From Cubamyces lactineus (lineage: Eukaryota > Basidiomycota > Agaricomycetes > Polyporales > Polyporaceae): 64,000 nucleotides of DNA. The notes beneath the pieces were generated by a model, which saw nothing but the letters and a program-made list of their open reading frames with translations, did not search any database and was not told the DNA's origin. The stretch lies in the NCBI GenBank assembly GCA_022376465.1, contig JACDTU010000003.1, forward strand, positions 124,001 through 188,000, written 5' to 3'. The position numbers and the translations under genes were made by a program. Positions 33,347 to 46,742 of the stretch are shown piece after piece; position 1 is the stretch's first letter; every line of letters begins with the position of its first letter.

Positions 33347-33739
33347 CAAGTCAGACGTCTATCATTACCTCGATTGCTCTGTGTCTGTGTCTGTGTCTAG
33401 TTCGTTCCTTGTATGTAATGCTACTCCTGCTCTGATCTGTACTCTTTCTCGATAAAATCATTGCACAAAGTTCAACGATTCTTTCCAGCATGGTAGCAAT
33501 TCGCAATCGACGCTCTCACTGTGATCTTGGCATCATGCAGATAGAACCTGACCGCAGTGGAGGTGTTTTGCACAGCAGGTAGCAAGATCAATTACGAGAC
33601 GTAGGTACAATTGGACTAGCGACATGCGGAGAGCACATATAAACATAAGTAGCATGTATCCACAAGCAAACGTCTACAAGATCCCGGTGAGATAGATATA
33701 AACCAACAGCCCAGCTGCTCATCGACAGAGGGTGGAGGA
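33347..33739. other. Convergent intergenic region
   Basis: 393 nt between the 3' ends of the parvulin and SNT1 genes; no coding signal and only expected 3' UTR sequence. Confidence 0.45.
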
Positions 33740-36700
33740 CTACATGAAATCGGAGTCGTTGTTCTGTCCCGCAGTCAGCCGCGTCCGATGTTCCAAGTAC
33801 CGCACGAGATCCTCCGTCGTCTCGAGCGTCGCCGGCAAGCCAGGCACTTGAGCTCCATTGCCGCCCTGCGTCATCCAGGGCTGCGGGGCGAAGTCGCTGA
33901 ACTCCATCATCATCGGAGGTGCACTGGCGCTTCCGTTGGACTGGGGGGCAGACAAGCGCGCGAACGCGGAGGGCGGAGGCTGGCCAGCGACGAAGTTGGA
34001 TGGCCCGAGGTTATTGTACGAGAATGTGGGAAACGTCGTCGTGAGCGCGGTCGGAGTTTGCGCAGTGAACGCGCTTGGCCCAGACAGAGATCCGCTGGCC
34101 GTCGGAGCTCGTGAGGAATCAGGGGGTGGAGGCGACGTGGGCGTAGCGAAAGAGCCCTTCGAAGCTTGAAAATGCGCCCGGATAGCGTCCACGGAAGCTG
34201 GCAGGACAGTCCGACCGGAAGATGCAGACGCGGGGTCTTCTGATGACACTGACACGCCGTCCGCTTCTGCGCTAGCGGAAGATCCTACCCCACTGCCTCT
34301 TCGGGTATGTACATCTGTACTAGTCGCTGTACTGTTCTCCGCGGCAGGTGTCGAGGGTTTTGTACTGGCACTCGGTGTAGCGCCACCAGAACCGGAGGGC
34401 GTAGGGGATCTCTTGGGTGCCATTGCGGCGACCTTAGCCAGCTCCATCTCCGCCAGATTCGCTTTGTAGAACGACGTGACTTGGATCGTCGTCTGCGTTC
34501 CTCGTCAGACTCCAACGTCGGAAGATGTGTTTGCTCCGGGACACACCTTGTTAGGCATGGAGGCTGCGATGCGCTTGAAATCGTCTCCGTGTTGGGCAAG
34601 CAGCTTCAGAAACAAATCTGTAATGTACGTAGGATGAGCTACTAGAGTATATGACATTGTCATGTGCACTCACCCTTGTCCTCATCAGACCAGTTTGCCC
34701 CATTTCCGCCGCTCTTTTTGCGAGCTGTCGCCTCCGTCTGGTCAATGAATCTCGTCTCCCCAGCAGGGACCGGCGTGCCCGATACATCCTCCGTCGCAGT
34801 AGTGGGCGCCGTCTCAGCATCACCAGCCTTGCTCTTGCGGCTCTTGCGAACGCGCTTCGCCGGCCGAGCATCCTCATCCTATGATGTTCCCGGGTCAACA
34901 TCGGTTCAGTCAGAGGCAATATGTACTTACCACCCCATCGTCGCCATTGTCTTGGTTCAAGGCCGCCACAGCTTTGGCAGTAGGATTGGCTCGCCGACGA
35001 GGACGTTTCGGCGCAGGCTCCGGATCTGGAGTCGGGGTGCCCACCGGTGTGTTCTGCGTCGTACTCCTTCGCGAGGCATTGCGGGTCCTCTGCTGCTCCA
35101 CCACAACAGGAGTGGAAGGGCCTGCCTCTTGCTCGTGAGCAGGAGTAGAAACGGGTGCGGGCGCGGGAGCAATAGCAGGGGCGGAAGCTGGGCCCCGTCG
35201 TCGTCTCCCCGAGGTTGTGTTCGGAGTCGAATCCCTCGAGAGCTCGTCGTCGTGCTTCAGAATGTCCGCGAGCAGCGCGTTGCCTTTCTGCTTACCGCCA
35301 CGCCCGCGACGGCTCCGTTTGCCGACAGTGTTGAACTGGGCGACGACCTTCCGGAAGTCGATGGTGGTATTCTTGTGCAGGTAGTAGAAAGTGACACACT
35401 GCGCCGGGGTCTTGTGGGGTAGGAACTCCGCGATGATACCAAACTGCTTCGGATGCATCGCGTACTTCTCGAGGAAAATCGCCTTCTCTTCGTCTGTCCA
35501 GTCATCAATGCCAGTCTCGAGAGCGTAGAAGGAATGCGGGTCCTCGACGAGATTGTTGGTGTCATCGAACACGACGTCGACTCGCCCCTTAGTGACTGAG
35601 AGCATGTCTGGAATCGTCGCAGCGTTCTTCGCGGACAGGTGATTCGCATCGGTAAGCTCCTCGTTACCAAGACTCGCCAGAATTTGCTCCATCTCCAGGT
35701 CGGTTCGAACAGCGTCGCCCATAGCAGCAGAGCGCCTCGTAGTTCTCCCCGCGGTGGCAGCAGCCTCTTCTAGGGCGCTTGCACGAGCAACTTCATCCAA
35801 CTTGGAGCAATGTACCAGCCACTTTTCGTGCAACGCGAGATACTCCTTGCGTAACCGCTCGACCTTGTCGGCCAACGCAGCCTGATGCTCCGCAAAGCGC
35901 TTCCTCAGCGAATGTTTCGTGCCTTCAAACGAGCCCGAGGAGAGCTGCTCGCGCTCCTTCTCTATCACAGATTCGACAAGGGCCTCAGAAGCGGGCGCTT
36001 CTGGCTCCTCAGGTTCAGCAATGTGGCGATTCGACATGATGACAGGCTCCACGCGTTCTTCCTGCGACTGCGACGGGAACTGCATTCTCAAGCGTACAAC
36101 CATCCGTAGCGCATCAGCGAGCGGGATATCGGTCATCATCTTCTCCGAGTCGGTGGCGCCTTGCTCAGTCGTCGACGGCAGGGGCTGCTTACTTGTGCCA
36201 CTAGGAACTTCCTTCTCCAGGTGCGCGGTGGATTCAGCGTCCTTGTCAATGCCCTCTGTCTCTTCTCGAAGAGTCTCTTCACTAACTGGAGGTGAGAGTT
36301 CGCCGGAATCGACATGCAGGCGTTCCATAGAAGCTGTAGTGCGACGTATCCGAGGAGATGCTGATACACCGCTGCCCTCCTGGAAAACGCCATGACGCGC
36401 CTGTGCTTTGGGGGTAGCGGCGGCTGACGCCGGCACAGAGAGTGATGCGTGTGAGACGAGCGGAGACACTGCAGCATCTCGATGAGCAGGGATGACAGGC
36501 TTGTTCTGGGCGGAAGGCTCGATAACATTAGTAGGCGAGGCGAGGTGAACTTGGGCAGCGGCGTCTGCATGTCGAGGGAGGGATCGCGGTGTACGGAGAG
36601 GCGATGTTGGCAGCTGTGACATCGCTTCCGGGGCTAATGGAGGAGACGCTGGGCGAGGGGAGGGCGCAACCGAGGACGTAGGAGAAGACATTTCCATGTC

Positions 36701-38836
36701 GGAATCGTCCCCCCCGGGTTCTGGAGTCGACGCCGTGGACGACGGCGGCGGACGTTGGCGGGGAACCGCCCGTGTCGGTTGTGGCGAAGCGATGGAGGTG
36801 TTGATAGAAAGCGAGGGCCGTACAAGTTCATTCTTCTGTTCATGTCCAAGGGAAGCTGGGGATTGCACATTGACGGAGGTAGGGGCGGGAGCGAGTACGG
36901 GGGAAGCAGGCGGAGACATGTCCATGTCTGACGTATCCGCTGCGTCTTCGGCGTCTTCACTGTCGTCCCTGGATTGTTCCGTTCGATATGCCTGCGGTTC
37001 CTCCCGTTCCCCAAGGCCCTTGACCTCCGAGACCACATCCAAAGCCGATAGCGCCGCAGGAGTATGCGAACGCACTGGAGAAGCCGGTAAAGACATCTCC
37101 ATGTCTGACTCTGCCCCATCTTCTCTACCCCTGGGGGTTGCTTGCGCCGTATGAGACGACTCGGCTTGCTCTGAATGCGAGAGTTGAGTAGCCCTGTTAA
37201 CGGCACCGATTTCCGGGAACTTAAGCTTAGCGTCAATCGCTAGGGTAGAAGGTACGAATGATGGGGCCTTCTGCAAGTATGAACGCCGTCCTGCGATCAT
37301 AGTCAACATGCAATTCCGAGAATTGACGTCCATGAGCGCACCATTGCCCCATCCTTTGTTAGCCTGAGCAGATGGGCCACTCGTAGGCCGCACACTCCCG
37401 TGATGCGGTTGAAGATGCGATGCGATTGACGTAGACTGAGCAGCAGGAGTGTGTTCCTCCTGAGGGGTTGACGCAAGACTATCAACACCGGGAGAGACGC
37501 CAGTCACAGGAGAGATCTGGAGGGCAGGAGACTTTGTCTGGGCTCGGAGTGGAACCTGAGAGGGAATCTGAGAGGGGCGAGACTGTGGCTGGAACTGAGG
37601 TTGCGGTTTGGGAGGAAGACCACTGCGCTGAGGAGGCTGAGCAGAGACATGAGGCAAGTACGAAGAACTAGCCGTAGACGAGTGCGATGGAGACCGAGAC
37701 ACAGGCTTCCGAGGAAGATTTGGGTGTTGCTGCTCTACGGTGGTTGGGATACGTACTGGTTGCGACGAATAGGGTTTGGGTGGCAGAGCTTCGAGATGTG
37801 GTAACTCAGGGGACTCTCGTTTTGGCATGGAAGCCACGCCAGACATGTATCCAGGAGATGGATGCTGAGTTGGCCGAGGGGAAATAGGGCTGACCGACCT
37901 TTCGACGCTATCTTTGGGGCGGAATCGTCTGTCAACCCGATCCTGGGACGCTGGAAGGACCGGGTAAGCAACAGTGGGTTCTCTGTTTATACCTTCGTTT
38001 CTGTCTGCATATAGATCGTCATCTTCGGGGGCCCAGTCTACCTCTGGCAACGGCGGACGGTGACTATCGGAACGTGCATTCGGGTACGGAAAGCGATTCC
38101 GAGCAGCTGAAGATGATGGCGGGGAGTACGGCCGATACCTCTCGCCCGTGGGCTGTGGAGGGGAGTAGACCTCGCGCGGCCGCGGTCGCTCGGCTGGTCG
38201 TTCCCTAAACTCCCTTGGAGGAAGTTCCGGATAGCGCTCCGCCGGGCGCTCACGAACTGGGGGAACGCTGCATTTCCATGTCAGACGCAGGTGTTGCACG
38301 GCATATGCACTTGCAAACCTTTCAGGATAGGGCATAGGGCCGACGTGGGATTGTTTCCAGTTGTCGGAGGGCTCAAACATACGCGTTGCTGGCACATCGC
38401 GTGCAGGTCTGTTCCATTGAGGTGTATATGGTTCGCGTGCAACTTCTCTTCGCTCTGGCCAGGCGGGAGGCTCTGGCTCTTGCCACGAGGCTGGACGCGG
38501 CCATGCTTCAACTTGTGGAGGTCTAAAACGCTCTGGCGAAGGAGTCGTAGGGAAGAAGTCCCTCTCCGGACGCCAGTAATTTGGGCCAAATTCGGTGGCG
38601 TAACCTTCACGAAACGTGGGTGCAGGTGGCTCTTCTGGCGGATATCTGTCGTAGTAGGGGTACCCTGCAGTCGGTGCAGGTGGAGTTGCGAGCCTGTGCT
38701 CCGAATACGGTTGCTGCCGCTGCGCATGATACCACGAAGTGTGAGTGGGGAAAACGGGGTGGGAAGGGGGTGCGCTGACATCGTATGTTAGCGTAGGATT
38801 ACCGGAAAGACGACGAGCTTCGCCGAGGTTTGACAT
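33740..38836 (-). CDS. SNT1: SANT-domain corepressor SNT1 (Set3 complex)
   Basis: The NCoR/SMRT-like scaffold of the Set3 histone deacetylase complex. The very long first exon (about 1300 codons) starts MSNLGEARRLSGNPTL and is mostly proline-, serine- and glutamine-rich and disordered. The first SANT domain lies near residues 1115-1180 (DEEKAIFLEKYAMHPKQFG, then FYYLHKNTTIDFR), followed by the acidic/basic segment KRSRRGRGGKQKGN. After three short introns a second SANT appears (NWSDEDKDLFLKLLAQHG, then MPNKTTIQVTSFYKAN). The last exon is Ser/Thr/Ala-rich and ends in NNDSDFM. The order of two SANT domains with the SNT1-type spacer fixes the family. A serine-rich SDM-E/D-M-S motif occurs three times in the disordered part; see findings. 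Confidence 0.88.
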
Positions 38837-39239
38837 TGCGGATTAGGTAGAGATTTTTATGACAAACGAGGGGGAGGGATTGCAGGGAATCGCCAATCCA
38901 GGCGCAGCGAGCAGTTGGGATATTATGACAAGCAGTATTTTTTGGAGGAAGCAAGGGGATTAGGGCCGTCGGATGGGTATCTTGAAAGCTCTAGAGAACT
39001 AAACAAGTGTGTCTTCAAGCCAGTGGTGGAGGTCGTCCGTCATGTTCTGCTCAACTCTTTCCGCCACCAAGTCTCGGTCCAGATTGAATCTCCGACGGGC
39101 AACCTGCCTTTGTCTCTGCCAATGCAGCGTGATGGCGCTCCAATATTTGATTCTCCGCTGTGGCTGCTCTTCCCAAACAAGCATCTCCGAAAGCATGACC
39201 GTACCCCGTACTACACCGTACCACTCTGGGGCCATATTC
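38837..39239. promoter_or_regulatory. Divergent promoter SNT1/PIG-S
   Basis: 403 nt between head-to-head start codons must serve both genes. No clear TATA box was seen; frames within it have no domain. Confidence 0.4.
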
Positions 39240-41215
39240 ATGGAACATTCGCCAAAGGATCCTGCACAACTATGCTTTGAGAGCGTCAGGACTAGGCGAC
39301 TGATAATTGCTTCATACTGGATTGTTGTCTTGCTGGCAGTACCCCTCTGGTGGAAGACAACCAGCATTGAGAGACTATCGCTACCAACTTCACGCGTCTA
39401 TGCGCAGCGCGGCCGAGAGGTACTGGTTCTTGGTTACATTGCGGTACGCTGGACCTCATAGCCTATGAGCTCAACTTCCCCGTGGAGGTTGGCGTAGAAT
39501 CAGCAGACGCTTCAATAGCCCGGCAATTGCAAGGCGCTATTCAACAAGACAAGTCGGTGGCTGGAGGCGCAATAGACATACAGTTTCGTGCAGGGCATGA
39601 GTCGTGAGTACGTCCTGGTGTATTCTTGAATTGGTGCAGACTCTATTCCTCCATAGAAACTCTGCGTATAAGGTAGTGCTTGACCCGGACGTACGCAGCC
39701 CCTTGATTCAGGGCAGAGACCTCCGTGTGCCTCCCACCTCTGAAAACGGTACGTTGATACCACTATGGTTCAATCTCTAAGAATCAGGTAATCATGCAAA
39801 GCAACCATGAACAACAGAGCAGCTGAAGGATACCCTGGTGCAACTCCTTGCGCCTTACAATGCACATACCTCCGAACCCCAGACACAACGTGTTATGACG
39901 TATTCCCCACGATACCGGCTAGCGTTCACTCTGCTAAACGAAGATGCGGCTAGCGGTAATGCTGCGATGGCCTGGGACGTTCAAGGCGCGATACAGAGTA
40001 CGAAGAATGCTCAGTATGATTCTGCGAGGATACTCAACCCACTTTTTGTCGTGTATAGGCTACATCGGCCCACTGCTCGAGAAGCTATCGGATCTGCACA
40101 ACTTCACCATTGAAAGCCAGGTCCAGTTCCACGCGCCGCTAGCGTTCCAACCACGACAGCTCGAACACGAAGGTCAAAACGTACATGGGTTGACCCACGA
40201 AGACTTGACGGTCTTCATCAACTCTGCAGAGTGGACCTTGTGTATGTACCGTATTTGGTTGCGTGGTGTGAATTCGACTTACATATTCGCTACCAGCTTC
40301 AAGCGTTTCCAATGACCCAGTGATCCACTTTGTACTTTTCATCCCATCTTCTCAGAATAGCCCGCTGCATATATTGGATCCAACAGGTATATTCCACCCC
40401 GCTTAAAATGCAATAGTTGTATTGCTTACAATTCGTGCACAGGCTCCGTGCACCCTTCAAACGCTTTCCTCCTTCCCCAGTGGGGCGGAATCGTCTTGTT
40501 CAACCCCTCCCATCACCCTTCCTCGACACTAAACCCGATCCCGCACCTCAGCACCACCGACCTCTCTCCCGTCTTCCGTACATTCGCCCACCAACTTCTC
40601 ACACTGCTTGGAGTACCCGGCCTCCCCCCACACGTCCAGACATCACGGGGACCTGACAGTCAAGCTCAGCGGGAACCGTTCACGGACTGGGAGCTCGACG
40701 CGCTGCTCCGGAGGCGGGCACTGGAGAATGTCAAGAGCAGTTCGGAGACGCTCGAAGCCATCGTGCGGCTTGTGGACCAGATCGAGAACATGCCTGTTGG
40801 ACAAGATGTGGTAGGCGACGTCCAGGACGCGCTGGATGCGCTCAACCAGGTCCGTTACCCCATTTTTTGCGCTTACAGTATATCGGCTAATGCAAGGAAC
40901 ATCTTGGTAACCGATCAACAGGCGCACGAATCCTCACGCCTGTCGCCTGTTGTCGCGCTCAAACATTCTGCTCGGGCACTCACCCTGGCCTCGCGAGCCT
41001 TCTTCAACCCAGGCATGCTCGCCCTACTTTACTTCCCCGCGGAGCATACGTATGCGGTCTACACGCCCCTCTTCGCGTCTGTCGCCGCACCACTCATCGG
41101 TGCAGTCTTGCGTGAAGTCATGGCATGGAAGCGGGCACGGAAGGCCGCAAAAGGCGAGCAGCAGCAGAGCGGGGAGAGGCAGGTGGCGGAGAAGGACGCT
41201 ACGAGAGTTGAGTGA
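39240..41215 (+). CDS. GPI17: GPI transamidase subunit PIG-S (Gpi17)
   Basis: A subunit of the ER GPI transamidase that attaches GPI anchors to proteins. The start MEHSPKDPAQLCFES leads to RTRRLIIASYWIVVLLAVPLWW, an N-terminal transmembrane helix followed by the conserved TTSIERLSLP. The lumenal part includes SPRYRLAFTLLNEDA, YIGPLLEKLSDLHNFTIESQVQ, LSPVFRTFAHQLLTLLGVP and the family's TDWELDALLRRRALENVKSSSETL. A second hydrophobic segment near the end (TPLFASVAAPLIGAVLREV) is followed by a basic cytosolic tail. The order is the PIG-S topology (two membrane segments with a large lumenal domain). Several short introns are inferred, so the exact exon borders are provisional. Confidence 0.9.
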
Positions 41216-42009
41216 GATGTTGTTCTGTACTCGGATAACTTATTCTCGGACTATTACGCATGTGAAACGCTTGTGTGTGCATCTAAGTCGACTGTCGCAT
41301 TCGAAGACTCCTTAAAACTAACGCTTCAAGTACAGCCTACTCTATCTATGATTCCATCTACCCATACATATCTGGTGAGATTGTAGATTCGCGTCTTCCC
41401 TCATCATGTCGTTGGTCCTCATAGTGGAACAACATCGGTGATAGTTTGGCGCGGAGCTGAACGGTGCGTTAACATTCAACACTCACGACGCCTCGCAGCA
41501 GTATTGTTCCATCTGTTGGTTTGCCGAAGATGCAGATGAACGCACCAGATTGCTTGGGGGCTCTGGTCGGTTCGACAAGTTTGGTATGGGCACTCAATTA
41601 GTTGTATGCGCGTTAGAGCAGGCGCCGTGTTGACCTTGCATACCACCGGTGTATCGTAAATGACGTCGGCATAGAAACTGGGTTCTGCGATTCCTCTCCT
41701 CTACGTACGCCAATATGCTGCAATCTGCTGCATTTGGACGAGCACCAGAGGGGTACGAGTTCGCACAAAGTCATCTGACTCGTTACGATGATAAATGTAA
41801 ACACCACACGGTGCACTGTGTTTGATCACGCAGTGAATTATCGGATGCACATGGTACACCGCCAAAGGATTGTCGTCGATTGAAAGGATGGATTACACAC
41901 ACATGCGATTGGACAGGGACACATGGGGAAGACAGCTCAAGAGAAGGACAGACCACAACACATCGTACACCATACGCTCGTTCGTCATGCATCGTTGCCT
42001 GAACACCCG
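41216..42009. other. Convergent intergenic region
   Basis: 794 nt between the 3' ends of PIG-S and UBC4. Short frames on either strand have no domain. Confidence 0.4.
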
Positions 42010-42969
<960 letters not shown>

Positions 42970-43629
42970 TGCGAGAGTCTAGAGGACTAGAAGGAAGTCG
43001 TAACTGCACTCAACCAGTTGCCGCGCACACGATCGAGTAGGATCGCAGGGCCGATGGATGTGCGATGAGTGCGGGTGTCGCATCGATGGAGAGAGCGCAG
43101 CACAATGGTCAACGGGAAACGAGACACGGTGAGCGTACTGTCAGCGAGTGCGCAGTGCGTACACGGCGAGGAGAAACTTACGATGAGTGAGAGGAAAGAC
43201 GATGAAAGGAGGAGATGGTGGATGAAGACAAGGATTGGAGAGCGTCTGCCGGAGTGCTGCTGCTGTTTGGCCTTTGTCACCCTGTTTGGTCTGATTACTA
43301 GAACTCACCAGGTCTTCTCCGGCCGGCATCCTCCGGATTGCCCCTTTCGGTAATCCTCCGGCCGTCCCAGTACAGCTGCTTAGCCTCGCGAGCTGGCGGA
43401 CGACGACAACTTCAGTGATGTTACAACAGAGTATTGATTCCAATAACAATCGTCTCTACATGCATCAGCCAACAAGTCTACGCAAGCTTCCGCCGTGTGC
43501 TGCAAGTCACGTATGGCGTATACAGTAGGCTACAGTAGCTACTATACGCCTTTGTGTACGTCCCTATCGCTGCAAATCGCCGTGCGAGCACGGCCCGCGC
43601 GCGGCGCGGTACCAGACATCACCAGGCAT
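42970..43629. other. Intergenic, UBC4 promoter side
   Basis: 660 nt upstream of UBC4 and downstream of RLI1. No gene was seen. A non-coding first exon of UBC4 could lie here. Confidence 0.4.
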
Positions 43630-45924
43630 TTACTCCTCGAGGAAGAAGTAGTTGCCAGACGCTGTACATCAACGTGAACGCACGCTCTATAGCTCTGCAA
43701 GAAGAGACAGCACGCACCCTTCTGCTCACGGTCCTTGACACTGTGTTTCTTGTTCACGCGCGGCCGGTAGTTGGTCGGATCGCGACGGAACGTGATCTCA
43801 AGCGAAGCAAGGAACTTGTTCATACCGGTCAGGAGGGACTGCGGACTGTGGATTACCGAGCACGGTGAGTCGACCGACTAACAAATCAGGACGACATAGA
43901 TACGCACGGGGTGGCGGTTGCGGAGACGGCGGGCTTGCCCTCGAAGACAATGACCCGGTCGGCAAGGTAGGTGGCCATGATGAAGTCGTGCTCGATAACG
44001 AATGCCGTCTTCTTCGCGTGGAGGATGAATCTGCAATGCTAATTAGATAACCCAACGCAGTAAGAGCGACATGCCATAACGTACCGCTTGATGACCTTGC
44101 TTGCAATGATACGCTGCTCGGAGTCCAAGAAGCTGGCAAGCGAATGAGGTTCCGCTGAGCATGGATCAAACGAGGGCGACTCACGAGCTCGGTTCGTCGA
44201 TGAGGTAAACAGACACATTCGGTTTGCCGAGCGCAAGCACGATGGCAACACGCTGAAGCTCTCCTCCGGAAAGCGTCTTCACGTCCTGGTCCATGATCGG
44301 CTCGAGGTTCATCGGCTTGAGCACATCCGTGTTGAACTGCGGGTGCATGAACGCGGCTTTGATGCGCTTGAGCAGCAGCATGCGCACAGTGCCCGGGAAG
44401 CTTGGCGAGATTGTCTGGGGCTTGAGCGACACTGAGAGGCTCTGCTTCTCCGCCTCCTGATCGGGAGTGTCACCAGCAAGAAGCTTCACGAACGTCGTCT
44501 TGCCCGTTCCGTTCTCGCCCAACATGACGATGATCTCAGAGTCCGTGAACGAGCCGCCCTGAACGGTCAACTTGAAGCCGCCGTTCGTCTTGGTCATCGA
44601 GGGGTATGAGTAGTGGCGGGTCTTGTCGATGATGAGCTCCTCCGCAGTCTCCATCATCTTGAAGGAAAGCGACTCCTCACGGAACCGCAGGTTCTCCGTA
44701 GGGATGAAGCCGTCCAAGAAGATGTTGATACCTGAGAATGAAGGAGATGAACACCATCCACATCACACTTCATCTGGTTAATTCACCTTCACGGACGGAG
44801 TAAGGCATCGTGACGACACCGTACATAGACGGCTTGCCGTACAAGCAGCAGACGAAGTCCGACAAGTAGTCAAGCACCGACAAGTCGTGCTCGACAGCAA
44901 TGACATAGTTGTTGGGCGTGAGCAGATCGCGGATGACTTCAGCGGCCTTGAGACGCTGCTTGATATCAAGATAACTCGATGGTTCGTCGAACATGTACAC
45001 GTCCGCGCGCTGGATGCACGACATGGCGATCGCGAACCGCTGAAGCTCTCCACCGGACAGCTGGCCGACCTCACGGGTGAGGACTTCGTTCAGCTCGAGC
45101 TCGTCGCACATCCTCTGCTTGTTGTCGAGCTCGAGCTTCCCATCCAACATCTGCGACACGCTCATGTTGCCCTTGATCGCGCGGGGGATGTGGTCGACAT
45201 ATTGGGGCTTGATCAGCGCCTTCAGGTTGTCCTCCAAAACCTTCGTGAAGTAGTTCTGCAGCTCGGATCCGCGGAAGTACTTCAGGATCTCTTGCCAGTC
45301 CGGTGGGTCCTACACGGATGGCGGCACATCAAGACCGAGACGGTACTCGGATATAGGCGCTACGCACATCGTAACGGCCCAAGTTGGGCTTCAGCTTTCC
45401 AGCAAGGATTTTGAGAGCGGTACTCTTGCCGATACCGTTGGTACCGACGAGTCCAAGTACTTGGCCGGGGCGTGGTGTTGGTAGACGATGGAGCTTAAAA
45501 GCGTTTGCGGTATAACGGTGAGTGACCTCGGATTCGAGGTTCGTAGGAAGGTTGATGATGGCAATGGCTTCGAATGGGCATCTGTTCACGGCTCGTATCA
45601 CAGCGATAGCAGGAAATGTGGATGAGAGACTCACTTCTTCACGCAAATACCACAACCAATACACAGAAACTCGGAGATGAATGCGATCTTGTCTGAGGGC
45701 TTCACCTCAATGCAGAGCTTGCCTGGAACGAGGAATGAGATGGCTCCTTGAGATCTCAGAGAGGATCATACCCATTTTCACTACAGGACATGACTAAATA
45801 GTAATCAGCATCTCAGCCGAGTGCAGCTGCAAGATCAACTCACCTTCTTGCACTCCTGCGCGCACCGCTTCGGTTTGCACCGGTTAGCGTCGACGATGGC
45901 AATACGAGTAATCTTGTCGGCCAT
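43630..45924 (-). CDS. RLI1: ABCE1/RLI1 ribosome recycling factor
   Basis: An iron-sulfur ABC ATPase that splits ribosomes after termination and collision and supports initiation. The N-terminus [19 protein letters not shown] begins the two [4Fe-4S] ferredoxin motifs ([15 protein letters not shown] and [13 protein letters not shown]). NBD1 has the Walker [10 protein letters not shown], the signature [10 protein letters not shown] and [11 protein letters not shown]2 has [19 protein letters not shown] and DEPSSFLD. The protein ends [11 protein letters not shown], the invariant C-terminus, with stop at 43630-43632. About six short introns are removed. Joined length is about 600 residues, as in the family. 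Nothing is missing. Together with the CUE3-like gene at 6252, the window thus holds two ribosome-rescue factors. Confidence 0.96.
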
Positions 45925-46278
45925 GGTCGACACAGACTACGGTATGATGAGGGAGGGATGTGGTGAAAACGATGAGCGTAGAGTGCAATGCAGTGTCCTG
46001 CAGGACTGTAGCGGTACCGCGTCCGTCTCGATCGGGAGCGCGAAATTTCAGCTCACGTGATCCACGACAATCCCTCACATTGGATTGGTTACAATTCTCC
46101 GTTGCTGCATGTCAGGCATCGTGCCAATGGGTTTCTATCTCAATCATTCGACTTGCATTGTCGGGGTGTTCTGTCCGCACTAACACATTAATTCGTTCAG
46201 ATTCGTTGAGAGGAATGAGAGCAACGGGGTTGTGTTGTTGGCATAATATGGAGATTGTAGCAAACGGCCTACCCGTAT
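45925..46278. promoter_or_regulatory. RLI1 promoter with E-box and CCAAT boxes
   Basis: The sequence upstream of the RLI1 ATG (- strand) carries a CACGTG palindrome at 46054-46059 and two tandem ATTGG (CCAAT on the - strand) at 46079-46088, about 130-165 nt upstream. CACGTG is a common bHLH (Cbf1/Pho4/Myc-type) site and CCAAT binds the Hap/NF-Y complex; the pairing is by sequence only. The right end is the tRNA-iMet gene. Confidence 0.4.
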
Positions 46279-46350
46279 AGCAACTTGACGCAGTGGAAGC
46301 GTGCAGGGCTCATAACCCTGAAGTCCCTGGATCGAAACCAGGAGTTGCTA
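46279..46350 (+). tRNA. Initiator tRNA-Met (CAT)
   Basis: The cloverleaf folds fully: acceptor AGCAACT/AGTTGCT (46279-46285 with 46343-46349), D stem ACGC/GCGT, anticodon stem CAGGG/CCCTG with loop CTCATAA (anticodon 46311-46313), and T stem CCTGG/CCAGG with loop ATCGAAA. The A1:U72 pair, three G:C pairs next to the anticodon loop, and A54/A60 in the T loop are the marks of a eukaryotic initiator rather than an elongator. No intron. Discriminator A at 46350. Confidence 0.95.
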
Positions 46351-46368
46351 TATAACTGTAACTTTCCC

Positions 46369-46373
46369 TTTTT
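46369..46373 (+). terminator. Pol III terminator of tRNA-iMet
   Basis: A run of five T residues 19 nt past the tRNA end is the expected Pol III stop signal. Confidence 0.65.
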
Positions 46374-46512
46374 ACATTGTCTTCGGCAGAGTTTTGATAA
46401 AGTCGTTTGTGAGCATATGCTCATACCAAAAAGAACGGTTCATATGTGCATGTATCACAGATGGAGTCGAAGGAGCAGCGTACTGCGCACGAGGTTGCAT
46501 GGAAAGTAAAAG

Positions 46513-46516
46513 AAAA
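46513..46516 (-). terminator. Pol III terminator of tRNA-Gly
   Basis: A T4 tract on the reverse strand about 22 nt past the tRNA end, with a second T4 at 46508-46511, is a plausible terminator. Confidence 0.5.
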
Positions 46517-46537
46517 CAGATTCAACTGAAATCTCTG

Positions 46538-46608
46538 TGCATTAAGGGGGAATCGAACCCCCGGCGGGTCGATGGCAACGACCCAGGTTACCACTACCCC
46601 ATTAATGC
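46538..46608 (-). tRNA. tRNA-Gly (GCC)
   Basis: On the reverse strand the acceptor GCATTAA pairs with TTAATGC. The D stem is GGGT/ACCT with one G:U pair. The anticodon stem GGTCG/CGACC carries loop TTGCCAT (anticodon GCC), and the T stem GGGGG/CCCCC carries loop TTCGATT. The length of 71 nt with discriminator A is standard for tRNA-Gly. No intron. It converges on the initiator tRNA with 187 nt between them. Confidence 0.95.
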
Positions 46609-46742
46609 GACGGTGGTTGGCTAGATGCAAAACGCCATAATCGACTACGAATGAACTGGGCTAGTCGGAGGGAAGTACGTGATACAAGTATTCTAACGGT
46701 ATTCAACTGGTTGTACTACTTGTTGCAGTACTTATGCTGAAG

